Of a stretch of 64,000 nucleotides of DNA, positions 32,450 to 40,547 are shown piece after piece. The translations under genes were made by a program, and so were the position numbers. The first letter of the stretch is position 1, and each line of letters starts with the position of its first letter. The notes beneath the pieces were generated by a model. That model searched no databases. It was not told the DNA's origin and worked only from the letters and a program-made list of their open reading frames with translations. Source of the DNA: Thalassobius sp034670005 (GTDB lineage: Bacteria; Pseudomonadota; Alphaproteobacteria; Rhodobacterales; Rhodobacteraceae); contig NZ_JAXMOH010000001.1 of assembly GCF_034670005.1 (NCBI RefSeq), positions 1 to 64,000 of the forward strand, written 5' to 3'.

Positions 32450-34129
32450 TCAGTCGTCGTCGCCCTTCAGCGCGGCGCCCAGGATATCACCCAGCGATGC
32501 ACCCGAGTCAGACGAACCGTACTGTTGCACAGCTTCTTTCTCTTCGGCGATTTCGCGTGCCTTGATCGACAGGCCCAGACGGCGTGTTTTCATGTCGACA
32601 TTGGTGACGCGCACGTCAACCTTGTCGCCGACCGAGAAACGCTCGGGGCGCTGTTCGGAACGATCACGCGACAGGTCCGAACGGCGGATGAAGGATTTCA
32701 TGCCTTCGAATTCCACCTCGATACCGCCATCTTCGATCGCGGTGACCTCGACAGTGATGATCGAGCCACGCTTCACGCCGCCAGCGGCTTCGGCGAACTT
32801 GTCGCCGCCCAACGCTTTGATCGACAGCGAAATACGCTCTTTCTCGACATCGACTTCCGACACCACGGCCTTGACGATATCGCCCTTGCGATAGTTCTGG
32901 ATCGCGTCTTCGCCACGTTCGTCCCAGGACAGATCGCTGAGGTGAACCATGCCGTCGATTTCGCCGGGCAGGCCAATGAACAGACCGAATTCGGTGATGT
33001 TCTTGACTTCGCCTTCGACTTCGGTGCCCTCGGGATGGGTTTCTGCAAACACTTCCCACGGGTTACGCATGGTCTGCTTCAGACCCAGCGACACGCGACG
33101 CTTGGCCTGGTCGATTTCCAGAACCATGACGTCAACTTCTTGCGAAGTCGAAACGATCTTGCCGGGATGCACGTTCTTCTTGGTCCAGGACATTTCCGAA
33201 ACGTGGACCAGACCTTCGACACCGGGCTCCAGCTCAACAAACGCACCGTAATCGGTGATGTTGGTGACGCGACCCTTGTGTACCGAATTCAGCGGGTACT
33301 TGGCAGCAACCAGATCCCACGGATCTTCCTGCAGCTGCTTCATGCCCAGCGAAATGCGGTGGGTTTCTTTGTTGATCTTGATGACCTGAACCTTGACAGT
33401 TTCGCCAATCGTCAGGATCTCGGACGGGTGGTTGACCCGGCGCCAAGCCATATCGGTGACGTGCAGCAGGCCGTCAACACCGCCCAGATCGACAAACGCG
33501 CCGTATTCGGTGATGTTTTTGACCACACCATCGACGGTCTGACCTTCGGACAGGTTGCCGATGACTTCGGCGCGCTGTTCGGCACGGCTTTCTTCCAGGA
33601 TGGCGCGGCGCGACACAACGATGTTGCCACGGCGGCGGTCCATTTTCAGGATCTGGAACGGCTGCTTCAGACCCATCAGCGGGCCAGCGTCGCGTACGGG
33701 ACGTACGTCAACCTGCGAGCCGGGCAGGAACGCAACAGCGCCGCCCAGATCGACAGTGAAACCGCCTTTGACGCGGCCAAAGATCGCGCCTTCGACACGC
33801 TCTTCGTCGGCATAAGCTTTTTCCAGACGATCCCAGGCTTCTTCACGGCGCGCCATTTCGCGCGAAATGACGGCTTCGCCACGGGCGTTTTCAGCCGAGC
33901 GCAGGAAGACTTCGACCTCGTCGCCAACGGCGATTTCGGGTGCTTCACCGGGATTTGCGAATTCTTTCAGATCAACGCGGCCTTCCATTTTGTAGCCTAC
34001 GTCGATGATAGCTTGGCCCGCTTCGATTGCGATGACCTTGCCTTTGACAACCGAACCCTCGTCCGGGGTGTCCATTTCGAAGCTTTCGTTAAGGAGGGCT
34101 TCGAATTCCTCCATAGTGGTATCAGCCAT
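32450..34129 (-). CDS. rpsA: 30S ribosomal protein S1
   Basis: A 559-residue protein with the six-OB-fold S1 layout. Repeats are recognisable by the KGKVIAIEAGQAIIDVGYK, KNITEYGAFVDLGGVDGLLH, VTNITDYGAFVELEPGVEGL and VKNITEFGLFIGLPGEIDGM cores. S1 binds mRNA and is needed for translation initiation. The ATG at 34129 follows AAGGATTG. A promoter lies about 160 bases upstream, with a terminator-like hairpin between, which may attenuate expression. Usually cmk is directly upstream; here three genes intervene. Confidence 0.96.
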   Translation of the reverse strand: MADTTMEEFEALLNESFEMDTPDEGSVVKGKVIAIEAGQAIIDVGYKMEGRVDLKEFANPGEAPEIAVGDEVEVFLRSAENARGEAVISREMARREEAWDRLEKAYADEERVEGAIFGRVKGGFTVDLGGAVAFLPGSQVDVRPVRDAGPLMGLKQPFQILKMDRRRGNIVVSRRAILEESRAEQRAEVIGNLSEGQTVDGVVKNITEYGAFVDLGGVDGLLHVTDMAWRRVNHPSEILTIGETVKVQVIKINKETHRISLGMKQLQEDPWDLVAAKYPLNSVHKGRVTNITDYGAFVELEPGVEGLVHVSEMSWTKKNVHPGKIVSTSQEVDVMVLEIDQAKRRVSLGLKQTMRNPWEVFAETHPEGTEVEGEVKNITEFGLFIGLPGEIDGMVHLSDLSWDERGEDAIQNYRKGDIVKAVVSEVDVEKERISLSIKALGGDKFAEAAGGVKRGSIITVEVTAIEDGGIEVEFEGMKSFIRRSDLSRDRSEQRPERFSVGDKVDVRVTNVDMKTRRLGLSIKAREIAEEKEAVQQYGSSDSGASLGDILGAALKGDDD

Positions 34130-34212
34130 GTGGCGTTTCAATCCTTTACATATCGATGTTACTGGCCTGGCGGTTGTCTCCACCGGTCTTGGTTTGGTCT
34201 GTCGGGCAATCA

Positions 34213-34241
34213 CAAAACAAAGAGGGCCGGTGACCCGACCC
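34213..34241 (-). terminator. Terminator-like hairpin inside the rpsA leader
   Basis: On the minus strand GGGTCGG (34241-34235) pairs with CCGGCCC (34230-34224, one G-T pair) around GTCA and is followed by TCTTTGTTTTG, a U-rich tract in RNA. It lies downstream of the probable rpsA promoter and 84 bases before the start codon, so it would be transcribed as part of the leader. Transcription attenuation of rpsA is a possible role; an alternative is that it ends a transcript from upstream and rpsA has a second promoter. Confidence 0.55.
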
Positions 34242-34288
34242 TGCTCGATCTCTTTAGTTTATGGCTTTACGCCTTATCGACGTGGGCG

Positions 34289-34317
34289 CATATACAGCGG
34301 CGCGGCCTTGAAAGCAA
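34289..34317 (-). promoter_or_regulatory. Probable rpsA promoter
   Basis: On the minus strand TTGCTT (34317-34312) and TATATG (34294-34289) are separated by exactly 17 bases, a good sigma-70 match. Transcription would start about 150 bases before the rpsA ATG. Confidence 0.6.
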
Positions 34318-34416
34318 GACCTAACCGCTGCCATTTGTCATGTCGAACCGATTCACAGCGCCCAACATTGCGTGATCATCCGGGAACCGGCTTCAGCCGA
34401 CAGGGTAGCCCAAATT

Positions 34417-35418
34417 TCAGCAATACCGCTCGGGTCCGACCCATTGCCCGGCGTTGTAACGATCTCCATGGGCCCAGCCCACCGGCAGCACCTGTTCGAT
34501 CCGCGCGATATCGCTATCGCTTAGTGACACGTTCGTGCCCTGAACCAATTCGGCAAAATGGGCGGTCGAACGGGTGCCGGGGATCGGCAGTACGTGACCG
34601 CCCTTCTTCAGGGTCCAGGCAATCGCCAGCGACGCTGCAGGCATTCCCATCTCCGCCGCCAGCGCACGAAACTTGTCGGTCGCGGCGATGTTGTAATCGT
34701 AATTCGGTTGCTGGAACCGCGGGTTCACCTTGAGGAAACCCAGTTCGGCCACCCTTACTGCCGGGATCGGGTCGTCAGTGAGGAAGGACCGGCCCACCGG
34801 CGAAAACGCCACAAATGCGGTGCCCAGCTCCGCGCAGGCCTGCAAAAGCCCCAGCTCCGGCGCCCTTGTGGCCAACGAATATTCCGACTGTACCGCCGCA
34901 ATCGGATGCACCGCAGCGGCACGACGCAGCGTACTGGGGGCGATTTCGGACAGACCGATGGACTTGGTCTTGCCCTTTCTCACCAGCGCGGCCAACGCTT
35001 CGGTCACCTCTTCAATCGGGCGCTCGGCCTGATAGCGGTGCATGTAGAACAGGTCGACGCACTCGACGCCAAGCCGCTCAAGGCTCTTATCCAGTTCGGC
35101 CTCGAAATGCCCGGGCGAATTGTCGAAGCAGCGGTTGCCGTCGGCATCTTTGGAAATCCCCGCCTTGGTGGCGATGACGAAATGATCGCGCGCCGCGGTG
35201 CCGCGGGATTTGAGGAACGCCCCGATGGCAGTTTCGGATCGGCCCATGCCATAGACATTCGACGTGTCAATATGGGTGACCCCGGCCTCCATCGCCGCAT
35301 CCATGATGGCATAGGAATTTTCATCCGTCGTCGGCCCGTAGAATTCGGCAAAGCTCATCGCGCCGATCCCAAGCGCGGAAACGTCTGCACCCTGTGCTCC
35401 AAGTCGTCTCGATTGCAT
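34417..35418 (-). CDS. Aldo/keto reductase
   Basis: A 333-residue AKR. The catalytic tetrad is visible as HIDTSNVYG (Asp and Tyr, near residue 50), FVIATKAGIS (Lys) and DLFYMHRYQ (His). IGLSEIAPSTLRRAA and PIPGTRSTAHFAELV (NADP-binding) follow. The substrate is unknown. The ATG at 35418 begins MQSRRLGAQGADVSALGIG, the family's normal start; the frame to 35484 adds residues not seen in the family. It is part of a redox group with a nitroreductase and an HxlR regulator, inserted between rpsA and cmk. Confidence 0.9.
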   Translation of the reverse strand: MQSRRLGAQGADVSALGIGAMSFAEFYGPTTDENSYAIMDAAMEAGVTHIDTSNVYGMGRSETAIGAFLKSRGTAARDHFVIATKAGISKDADGNRCFDNSPGHFEAELDKSLERLGVECVDLFYMHRYQAERPIEEVTEALAALVRKGKTKSIGLSEIAPSTLRRAAAVHPIAAVQSEYSLATRAPELGLLQACAELGTAFVAFSPVGRSFLTDDPIPAVRVAELGFLKVNPRFQQPNYDYNIAATDKFRALAAEMGMPAASLAIAWTLKKGGHVLPIPGTRSTAHFAELVQGTNVSLSDSDIARIEQVLPVGWAHGDRYNAGQWVGPERYC

Positions 35419-35530
35419 ATTCTGTCCTTCTGGAAACCGCTGCATTTCAAGCCGCACAAAACAGCCTTCGGACCCGGGTTGCAAGGTCTCAGGCCGGAAA
35501 GGCAGGGACCAACCGGCCCCTGCCCGATGA

Positions 35531-36160
35531 TCAGGCGACCTCGGTCACGAAATGATCGCGCGGACGGCGCACCTTCTTAAGATTGACCAGCCAGTCGCCT
35601 TCTTCCTGACGATATCCCAACGGTACCACCAGTACTGACCGCAATCCCCGCGCGCGAAGACCGAGGATTTCGTCGACCGCTGCGGGATCGAACCCTTCCA
35701 TTGGTGTCGCATCCACTTCTTCGAACGCGGCGGCGGTCAGCGCGATGCCAAGAGCGATGTAGGCCTGACGGGCAGAATGTTCGAAATTCACCTGTGCGTC
35801 GCGCGGCAGATACAGGGCCTTGAGCCGGGAATAATAGGCGTCCAACATTTCGTTTGTGCCACGTTCGTCAGCCATCTGGGCGGCAACTGCGTTGATCCGT
35901 TCTTCGCTGTAATTATCCCACGCCGCAAAGACCAGAACATGCGACCCTTCGGTCAGTTGTTTTTGGCCCATCGCCGCTTCGCTCAGCTTGGCGCGGGTTT
36001 CGGGGTTCTTGACCACAATCACCTCAAACGGTTGCAACCCGCTGGATGTGGGCGCCAGGCTGATCGCCTCCAGAATTGCCTCGATTTTATCGTCCGGCAC
36101 TGTTTTGGCGGGATCCATCTTTTTGGTCGCGTAACGCCAGCTCAGCTTCTCTTTCAACAT
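35531..36160 (-). CDS. Nitroreductase-family NAD(P)H-dependent oxidoreductase
   Basis: A 209-residue flavoprotein of the nitroreductase family. RYATKKMDPAKTVPDDKIEA is the usual N-terminal start, with APTSSGLQPFEVIVVKNPE as the FMN-binding block (Ser/Gln) and ARGLRSVLVVPLGYRQEEGDW near the C-terminus (shown: RSVLVVPLGYR). Natural substrates may be quinones or nitro compounds. It is divergent from the HxlR-type regulator gene by 97 bases, the classic arrangement for HxlR control of a reductase. Confidence 0.9.
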   Translation of the reverse strand: MLKEKLSWRYATKKMDPAKTVPDDKIEAILEAISLAPTSSGLQPFEVIVVKNPETRAKLSEAAMGQKQLTEGSHVLVFAAWDNYSEERINAVAAQMADERGTNEMLDAYYSRLKALYLPRDAQVNFEHSARQAYIALGIALTAAAFEEVDATPMEGFDPAAVDEILGLRARGLRSVLVVPLGYRQEEGDWLVNLKKVRRPRDHFVTEVA

Positions 36161-36257
36161 GTCTTCGGTCCTTCATTTGCTCTTCGTCGCATATAGCGGT
36201 ATAGAATCGGAACCGGATACATAATCCATACCTGCCCCGTCGCAAGAAGGCACATCA
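36161..36257. promoter_or_regulatory. Shared promoter region of the nitroreductase and HxlR genes
   Basis: This 97-base gap between divergent genes holds overlapping dyads: GGTAT (36198-36202) with ATACC (36228-36232), and GGAT-ACATA-ATCC inside. They are plausible binding sites for the HxlR protein, which commonly controls an adjacent divergent reductase gene. Confidence 0.35.
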
Positions 36258-36656
36258 ATGATCCCTGGTTACATGAAAGAAACCGCCGTCCACCCCGCGC
36301 AGGACCCTTCGCAATGCCAGCGCATCAAAGAAGTACTGGCGCGCGTCGGCGACCGGTGGAGCGTGATGATCGTGATCGCTCTTGACGGTGGCACCATGCG
36401 GTTCAACGAACTCAAACGTCATCTCGGCATCACTCAAAGGATGCTCAGCCTGACGTTGAAGGAACTTGAACGCGATGGCCTGATCAGCCGAACCTATCAC
36501 CCGACAATCCCGCCCAAGGTGGAATACGCTCTGACGCCGCTGGGGAAATCCTTCAGTGAACCGGTGCGCTCCATGGGCAAGTGGGCGATCGACAACTTAC
36601 CGAATATCGATGCCTGCCGTCAGCGTTATGACGCTGCGACCGAAACGTCGGACTGA
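36258..36656 (+). CDS. HxlR-family winged-helix regulator
   Basis: A 132-residue regulator. The HxlR pattern is clear: CQRIKEVLARVGDRWSVMIV near residue 17 (conserved Cys and W), MRFNELKRHLGITQRMLSLTLKELERDGLI as the recognition helix region (shown: GITQRMLSLTLKELERDGL) and the wing RTYHPTIPPKVEYALTPLG. HxlR proteins usually respond to electrophiles, quinones or formaldehyde, sometimes through the conserved Cys. The divergent nitroreductase gene is its probable target. Confidence 0.92.
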   Translation: MIPGYMKETAVHPAQDPSQCQRIKEVLARVGDRWSVMIVIALDGGTMRFNELKRHLGITQRMLSLTLKELERDGLISRTYHPTIPPKVEYALTPLGKSFSEPVRSMGKWAIDNLPNIDACRQRYDAATETSD

Positions 36657-36714
36657 CACCGCCCCGCGCGCGCAGAGGGCTCTATCCAACGGCCAAAGAC
36701 GAACCCCGGGGGGC

Positions 36715-37329
36715 TTAACCAGCCGCGCGTTTGCTGTCGATTGTACGAATCGCGGCGGCGACCGCATCTTCGATAGACAGGGTGGACGTGTCGATCATAA
36801 CCGCGTCCTCGGCCGCCTTCATCGGGGCGCTGGCGCGTTCGCTGTCACGCGCATCGCGCTCCTTTACCTCGGCCAACACGTCGTCAAAGCTCAGTTCCGA
36901 CCCCTTGCCCTGCAATTCCTTGTAGCGCCGCTCGGCCCGCACCTCGGCGCTGGCGGTCACGTAAAGCTTGGCCTCGGCATCGGGACAGATCACCGTTCCG
37001 ATATCGCGCCCATCCAAAACCGCACCGCCCTGACGGCGAGCGAAAGCGCGCTGAAAATCGACCAGCGCCTCACGCACCTCGGGGATCGCGGCGACCTTGC
37101 TGGCGGCCTGTGCGACCTCATGCGTGCGCAGGTTCGCCGCGTCCAGCGCCTCCGGCGTCAGCTCTCGCGCAGCCTCGATCGGCTCGACCCCGTCCAGCAT
37201 CCGCGCGCCCACCGCACGATACAGCAACCCGGTATCGAGATGGGCAAAACCGTAATGCGCGGCCACCGCTTTGGAAATGGTCCCCTTGCCCGCTGCGGCC
37301 GGCCCGTCGATTGCTATGGTAAAAGTCAT
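36715..37329 (-). CDS. cmk: Cytidylate kinase
   Basis: A 204-residue nucleoside monophosphate kinase that converts CMP and dCMP to diphosphates. The P-loop is IDGPAAAGKGTISKAVA at residue 6. HLDTGLLYRAVGARML and LDGRDIGTVICPDAEAKLYV are the CMP-binding blocks, and RDARDSERASAPMKAAEDAV is the lid region (shown: RDSERASAPMKAAEDAV). The ATG at 37329 shares its A with the stop of the upstream GFA gene. The usual downstream partner rpsA is separated by the redox cassette. Confidence 0.95.
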   Translation of the reverse strand: MTFTIAIDGPAAAGKGTISKAVAAHYGFAHLDTGLLYRAVGARMLDGVEPIEAARELTPEALDAANLRTHEVAQAASKVAAIPEVREALVDFQRAFARRQGGAVLDGRDIGTVICPDAEAKLYVTASAEVRAERRYKELQGKGSELSFDDVLAEVKERDARDSERASAPMKAAEDAVMIDTSTLSIEDAVAAAIRTIDSKRAAG

Positions 37330-37724
37330 CACTCGATCTCCTCGCTGGACCAACCTTCGCGATAATGCGGCACCGCGTCGGTCTGGTCTTGGTAATCGCC
37401 TTTGTAAGCGCAGAATATATGGTTTTCCACCCGCGTTCCCGTCGGCCCGTCCACCGTCCCCAACGACACCCAGATCAGGCCGTCGCCTTCTTCCCAGAAC
37501 AGGTACGACCCGCAATCGGGACAGAAACCGCGCCGGGTGCCCGGCGACGAGACAAACCATCGCGGATCCCCAATAACGATCACACTGGCCGTTGGCACCG
37601 GGGCGGCGATGGAATAGCTGCCGGTGATCTTGCGGCATTGGCTGCAATGGCAGGCCGTGGCGGGACCGAATTCGGCTTCGGTTTCATAGTGAACCCGCCC
37701 GCAAAGGCAACTGCCCCGTTTCAT
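37329..37724 (-). CDS. GFA-family (glutathione-dependent formaldehyde-activating-like) protein
   Basis: A 131-residue zinc-binding protein with CLCGRVHYE, CHCSQCRKITGS and GFCPDCGSYLFWE, the four Cys-rich stretches that bind two zinc ions in GFA/CENP-V-like proteins. Known members react with S-hydroxymethyl-glutathione; the true role of most is unsettled. The ATG at 37724 is favoured because the first Cys motif follows at once. It overlaps the membrane-protein gene upstream by four bases and touches cmk downstream, so all three are likely co-transcribed. Confidence 0.85.
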   Translation of the reverse strand: MKRGSCLCGRVHYETEAEFGPATACHCSQCRKITGSYSIAAPVPTASVIVIGDPRWFVSSPGTRRGFCPDCGSYLFWEEGDGLIWVSLGTVDGPTGTRVENHIFCAYKGDYQDQTDAVPHYREGWSSEEIE

Positions 37725-38239
37725 CCGCGCCGCTTCCAGCGCGCAATCAGGGCCAGACCACCGCCGATCAGCAGCGCCATGTAGCACAGGCTGTCAGCCG
37801 CCGATTTCACCAGTGTCCAGAAACTGGCGCTCTGCACCATTTCCACACTGACCGCCCCGGCCCCGGCGTGCAGGATCGCCGCGACATGCGCATTTTCAGT
37901 ATAATCGGCCACCATCCCCAGCACGGCAGCCCCGATCAACCCCCAGCGCAGCCAACCCCTATAAAGGATCGCGAAACCGATGCCGAAGCTCGCCGCCAAC
38001 AAGGCGGGATAGGCCAGATCCAGCCGATGTTGCACCGTCAGATAAAACACGCGGCCGTCATCACCCAAAGCGACCAGATAATCGACCACCTCCGCATGAG
38101 AATACCCCGTCGGCCGCATGTCCAGAATCATCTGGCCATCAGTAAGCGCGGCCAGATGCGGCACGGTCCAGAACGCCATCGCCAGGTAAACGGCCATGGC
38201 CACCGTGAATACGATCCAGAACAGACGGGTCAGGGTCAT
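37721..38239 (-). CDS. Uncharacterised four-helix membrane protein
   Basis: A 172-residue membrane protein with four predicted spans (about 5-25, 78-95, 98-115 and 145-163; for example LYRGWLRWGLIGAAVLGMVA). Between spans 1 and 2 lies a soluble stretch of about 50 residues with DMRPTGYSHAEVVDYLVALG. No family was recognised. The ATG at 38239 is preferred over 38272. It lies between aroA and the GFA gene, with an overlap that implies an operon through cmk. Confidence 0.65.
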   Translation of the reverse strand: MTLTRLFWIVFTVAMAVYLAMAFWTVPHLAALTDGQMILDMRPTGYSHAEVVDYLVALGDDGRVFYLTVQHRLDLAYPALLAASFGIGFAILYRGWLRWGLIGAAVLGMVADYTENAHVAAILHAGAGAVSVEMVQSASFWTLVKSAADSLCYMALLIGGGLALIARWKRRG

Positions 38240-38249
38240 GGCAGTTTCC

Positions 38250-39596
38250 TCAATTGCGGCGAATATCGGCACCCAAAGCGGCCATCAGCCCCTCGAAGAT
38301 CGGAAAGGATGTGGCGATCGGGCTGCCGTCATCGACACTGACCGGTGCCTCTGTCGCCATGCCCAGTACCAGGAAACTCATTGCGATACGGTGGTCCAGA
38401 TGGCTGACGCAGGTGGCTCCGCCCGACACGTTGCCATGGCCCCGCCCCTTGACGATCCACCAATCCGGCCCGTCCTCGACTTCGACCCCGTTGGCGCGCA
38501 GACCTGCCGCCATCGCCTCGATCCGGTCGGATTCCTTGACCCGCAGCTCTTTGACACCGCGCATCACCGTGTCTCCGGTCGCAAAAGCCGCAACCACCGA
38601 CAAGACGGGATATTCGTCGATCATACTGGCGGCGCGATCGGACGGGACCTCGATCCCCTTCAGGTCGGGGGAAAACTTCGCCCTCAGATCGGCAACCGGT
38701 TCGCCGCCTTCTTCACGCAAGTTCTCGAAGCTCAGATCGGCCCCCATGTCCTGCAAGGTATAGAACAGTCCCGCGCGGGTCGGATTCAGACCGATATTGG
38801 GCACCACCACGTCCGATCCCGGCACGATCAGAGCCGCGCAGACCGGGAAGGCCGCCGATGAGGGATCGCGTGGCACTACGATGGTCTGCGGTTTCAGTTC
38901 GGGTTGCCCGGTCAGGGTGATAACACGGCCCTCATCGGTCACCTCGGTCGTGACCTCGGCGCCGAAGCCCGCCAACATCCGCTCGGTATGGTCGCGGGTC
39001 GCTTCCTGTTCGATCACCACCGTCTGGCCCGGCGCGTTCAGCCCGGCCAGCAGCACCGCCGATTTCACCTGCGCGGACGGTACCGGAACCTTATATCGCA
39101 CCGGAACCGGATCGGCGGCCCCCACGATAGTCATCGGCAAACGCCCGCCCGCGCGGCCCACCGCTTGCGTTCCGAACAGCGCCAAAGGATCGGTCACCCG
39201 CGCCATCGGCCGCTTGTTCAGGCTGGCATCGCCGGTGAAGGTGGCCACGATCGGCGAGGTCGCCATCGCCCCCATGATCAGTCGCACGCCGGTGCCCGAA
39301 TTGCCACAATCGATCACGTTGCCCGGCTCGGCGAACCCGCCGACGCCGACACCATGGACATGCCAGACCCCATCGCCATCGCGCGTGAGCTCGGCCCCGA
39401 AAGCGCGCATCGCCTTGGCCGTATCCAGCACATCCTCGCCTTCCAGCAAACCGCGGATCACGGTCTCACCCACCGCCAGCGCCCCAAGGATCAGCGACCG
39501 ATGGCTGATCGACTTGTCGCCGGGCACATGCGCGTCACCAGTCAGCGGGCCAGATTTATACGATGTCATCGGAATCGGGGTGCCGTGGCCTGACAT
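38250..39596 (-). CDS. aroA: 3-phosphoshikimate 1-carboxyvinyltransferase (EPSP synthase)
   Basis: A 448-residue EPSP synthase of the shikimate pathway. N-terminal PGDKSISHRSLILGALA (Lys and Ser binding shikimate-3-phosphate) and CGNSGTGVRLIMGAMA are conserved. RPMARVTDPLALFG and VKESDRIEAMAAGLRANG complete the family signature. The segment after CGNSGT has Ala rather than Gly-Met-A-rich variants; overall the enzyme resembles the class II (CP4-like) group of alphaproteobacteria. The ATG at 39596 has a GAGGAGA ribosome binding site. It is followed by the membrane-protein, GFA and cmk genes. Confidence 0.95.
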   Translation of the reverse strand: MSGHGTPIPMTSYKSGPLTGDAHVPGDKSISHRSLILGALAVGETVIRGLLEGEDVLDTAKAMRAFGAELTRDGDGVWHVHGVGVGGFAEPGNVIDCGNSGTGVRLIMGAMATSPIVATFTGDASLNKRPMARVTDPLALFGTQAVGRAGGRLPMTIVGAADPVPVRYKVPVPSAQVKSAVLLAGLNAPGQTVVIEQEATRDHTERMLAGFGAEVTTEVTDEGRVITLTGQPELKPQTIVVPRDPSSAAFPVCAALIVPGSDVVVPNIGLNPTRAGLFYTLQDMGADLSFENLREEGGEPVADLRAKFSPDLKGIEVPSDRAASMIDEYPVLSVVAAFATGDTVMRGVKELRVKESDRIEAMAAGLRANGVEVEDGPDWWIVKGRGHGNVSGGATCVSHLDHRIAMSFLVLGMATEAPVSVDDGSPIATSFPIFEGLMAALGADIRRN

Positions 39597-39660
39597 ATGT
39601 CTTCTCCTCACAACCTCAGCGCCTGATAGCGCAAACCGTCAGGTGCGTCTATCTGCGGCT

Positions 39661-39690
39661 TCTTCTTGGTCCAAATACTCAAAATGGCGC
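39661..39690 (+). repeat. Dispersed intergenic repeat, copy A
   Basis: TCTTCTTGGTCCAAATACTC followed by AAAATGGCG, in the gap between trmB and aroA. Nearly the same 20 bases occur at 56733-56756 on the other strand (one mismatch), and a related form at 44820-44872. I recall similar sequences between genes in other Roseobacter-group genomes. Confidence 0.5.
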
Positions 39691-39694
39691 GCCA

Positions 39695-40408
39695 TCACAG
39701 CCTGCGGAACGTCATGTAATGCGGCACCCGGCCTTCGCGCAGCGCTTTCTGCTCATAACGCGTGGAAATCCAGTCTCCCCACGGTTTACGCCAATCGTCA
39801 GCCCCCTCGGCCAGCCATTCGAACCCGGCCTTTGGCACTTCTTCCAGTGTCTGGCGCACGTAATCGGGGATATCCGTCGCCACCCGGAAAATCGAACCCG
39901 GCTTCAACACCCGGTGCAGCGGGGCCAGATATTCCGGAGTCACGAACCGGCGACGATGATGGCGCTTTTTCGGCCAGGGATCCGGATAGAGCAGAAAAGC
40001 ACGGTCAATCGAGCCATCCGGCAGCACGTCGAACAGGTCGCGGACATCCCCGGGATGCACCGCTACATTCTGTGTCCCCAAGCGCCGGATTTTGCCCAGC
40101 AGCATCGCAACCCCGTTGATGAACGGTTCGCAGCCGATGATGTCGACCTCCGGATATCGCGCGCCCATATGGACCAGGTGCTCACCGCCGCCAAAGCCGA
40201 TTTCCAGCCAAACCGGTTTACCGTGGAATCGCTGCGCCATGTCGATGGGGGTGCGTTCGGGGTTATCTTGCCAATTCACCGCGCCCGGCGACAACGCCTC
40301 AAGGTCTTCGTCAAGATAGTCCTTTTGCGCCTGATTCAGAGTTTTACCGTGAATCCGGCCATAGAAATTGCGCCAAGGCGCGCGGGGATGTTTATTCGAC
40401 GACGTCAT
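39695..40408 (-). CDS. trmB: tRNA (guanine-N7-)-methyltransferase
   Basis: A 237-residue TrmB that makes m7G46 in tRNA. The SAM-binding WLEIGFGGGEHLVHMG is near residue 68. FLLYPDPWPKKRHHRRR near 140 is the characteristic DPWxKxRHxKRR tRNA/substrate motif, and STRYEQKALREGRVPHYM is near the end. The N-terminal start region (YGRIHGKTLNQAQKDYLDE) is typical of alphaproteobacterial TrmB. It is downstream of metK on the same strand. Confidence 0.95.
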   Translation of the reverse strand: MTSSNKHPRAPWRNFYGRIHGKTLNQAQKDYLDEDLEALSPGAVNWQDNPERTPIDMAQRFHGKPVWLEIGFGGGEHLVHMGARYPEVDIIGCEPFINGVAMLLGKIRRLGTQNVAVHPGDVRDLFDVLPDGSIDRAFLLYPDPWPKKRHHRRRFVTPEYLAPLHRVLKPGSIFRVATDIPDYVRQTLEEVPKAGFEWLAEGADDWRKPWGDWISTRYEQKALREGRVPHYMTFRRL

Positions 40409-40509
40409 GGCGGGGTCTCTAATGCGTCAAGCCCCCCCGTTCAATGGTCAAGATCGCCAGCGCCGAAGTCCGATGCGGCGGGGTTCCACGGACTGCCGCC
40501 TCTTTTTGC

Positions 40510-40541
40510 GGTTAAGCCCGCCCATCCGGGCGGGCTTAACC
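40510..40541. terminator. Perfect 14-bp hairpin after metK
   Basis: GGTTAAGCCCGCCC (40510-40523) and GGGCGGGCTTAACC (40528-40541) form a perfect stem with a 4-base loop, six bases after the metK stop. On the minus strand the stem is followed by CGCAAAAAG, so no U-run follows. It may be an RNA stabiliser or protein site, or may end transcription with rho. Confidence 0.5.
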
Positions 40542-40547
40542 CAGAAA

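Noticed and set aside
32147..34324. A 725-codon plus-strand frame over rpsA
   Set aside because: It is antisense to rpsA, contains no family motif, and S1 on the minus strand has all its repeats.
38797..40119. Two long plus-strand frames across aroA and trmB
   Set aside because: Antisense shadows of GC-rich minus-strand genes; no motif or ribosome binding site.
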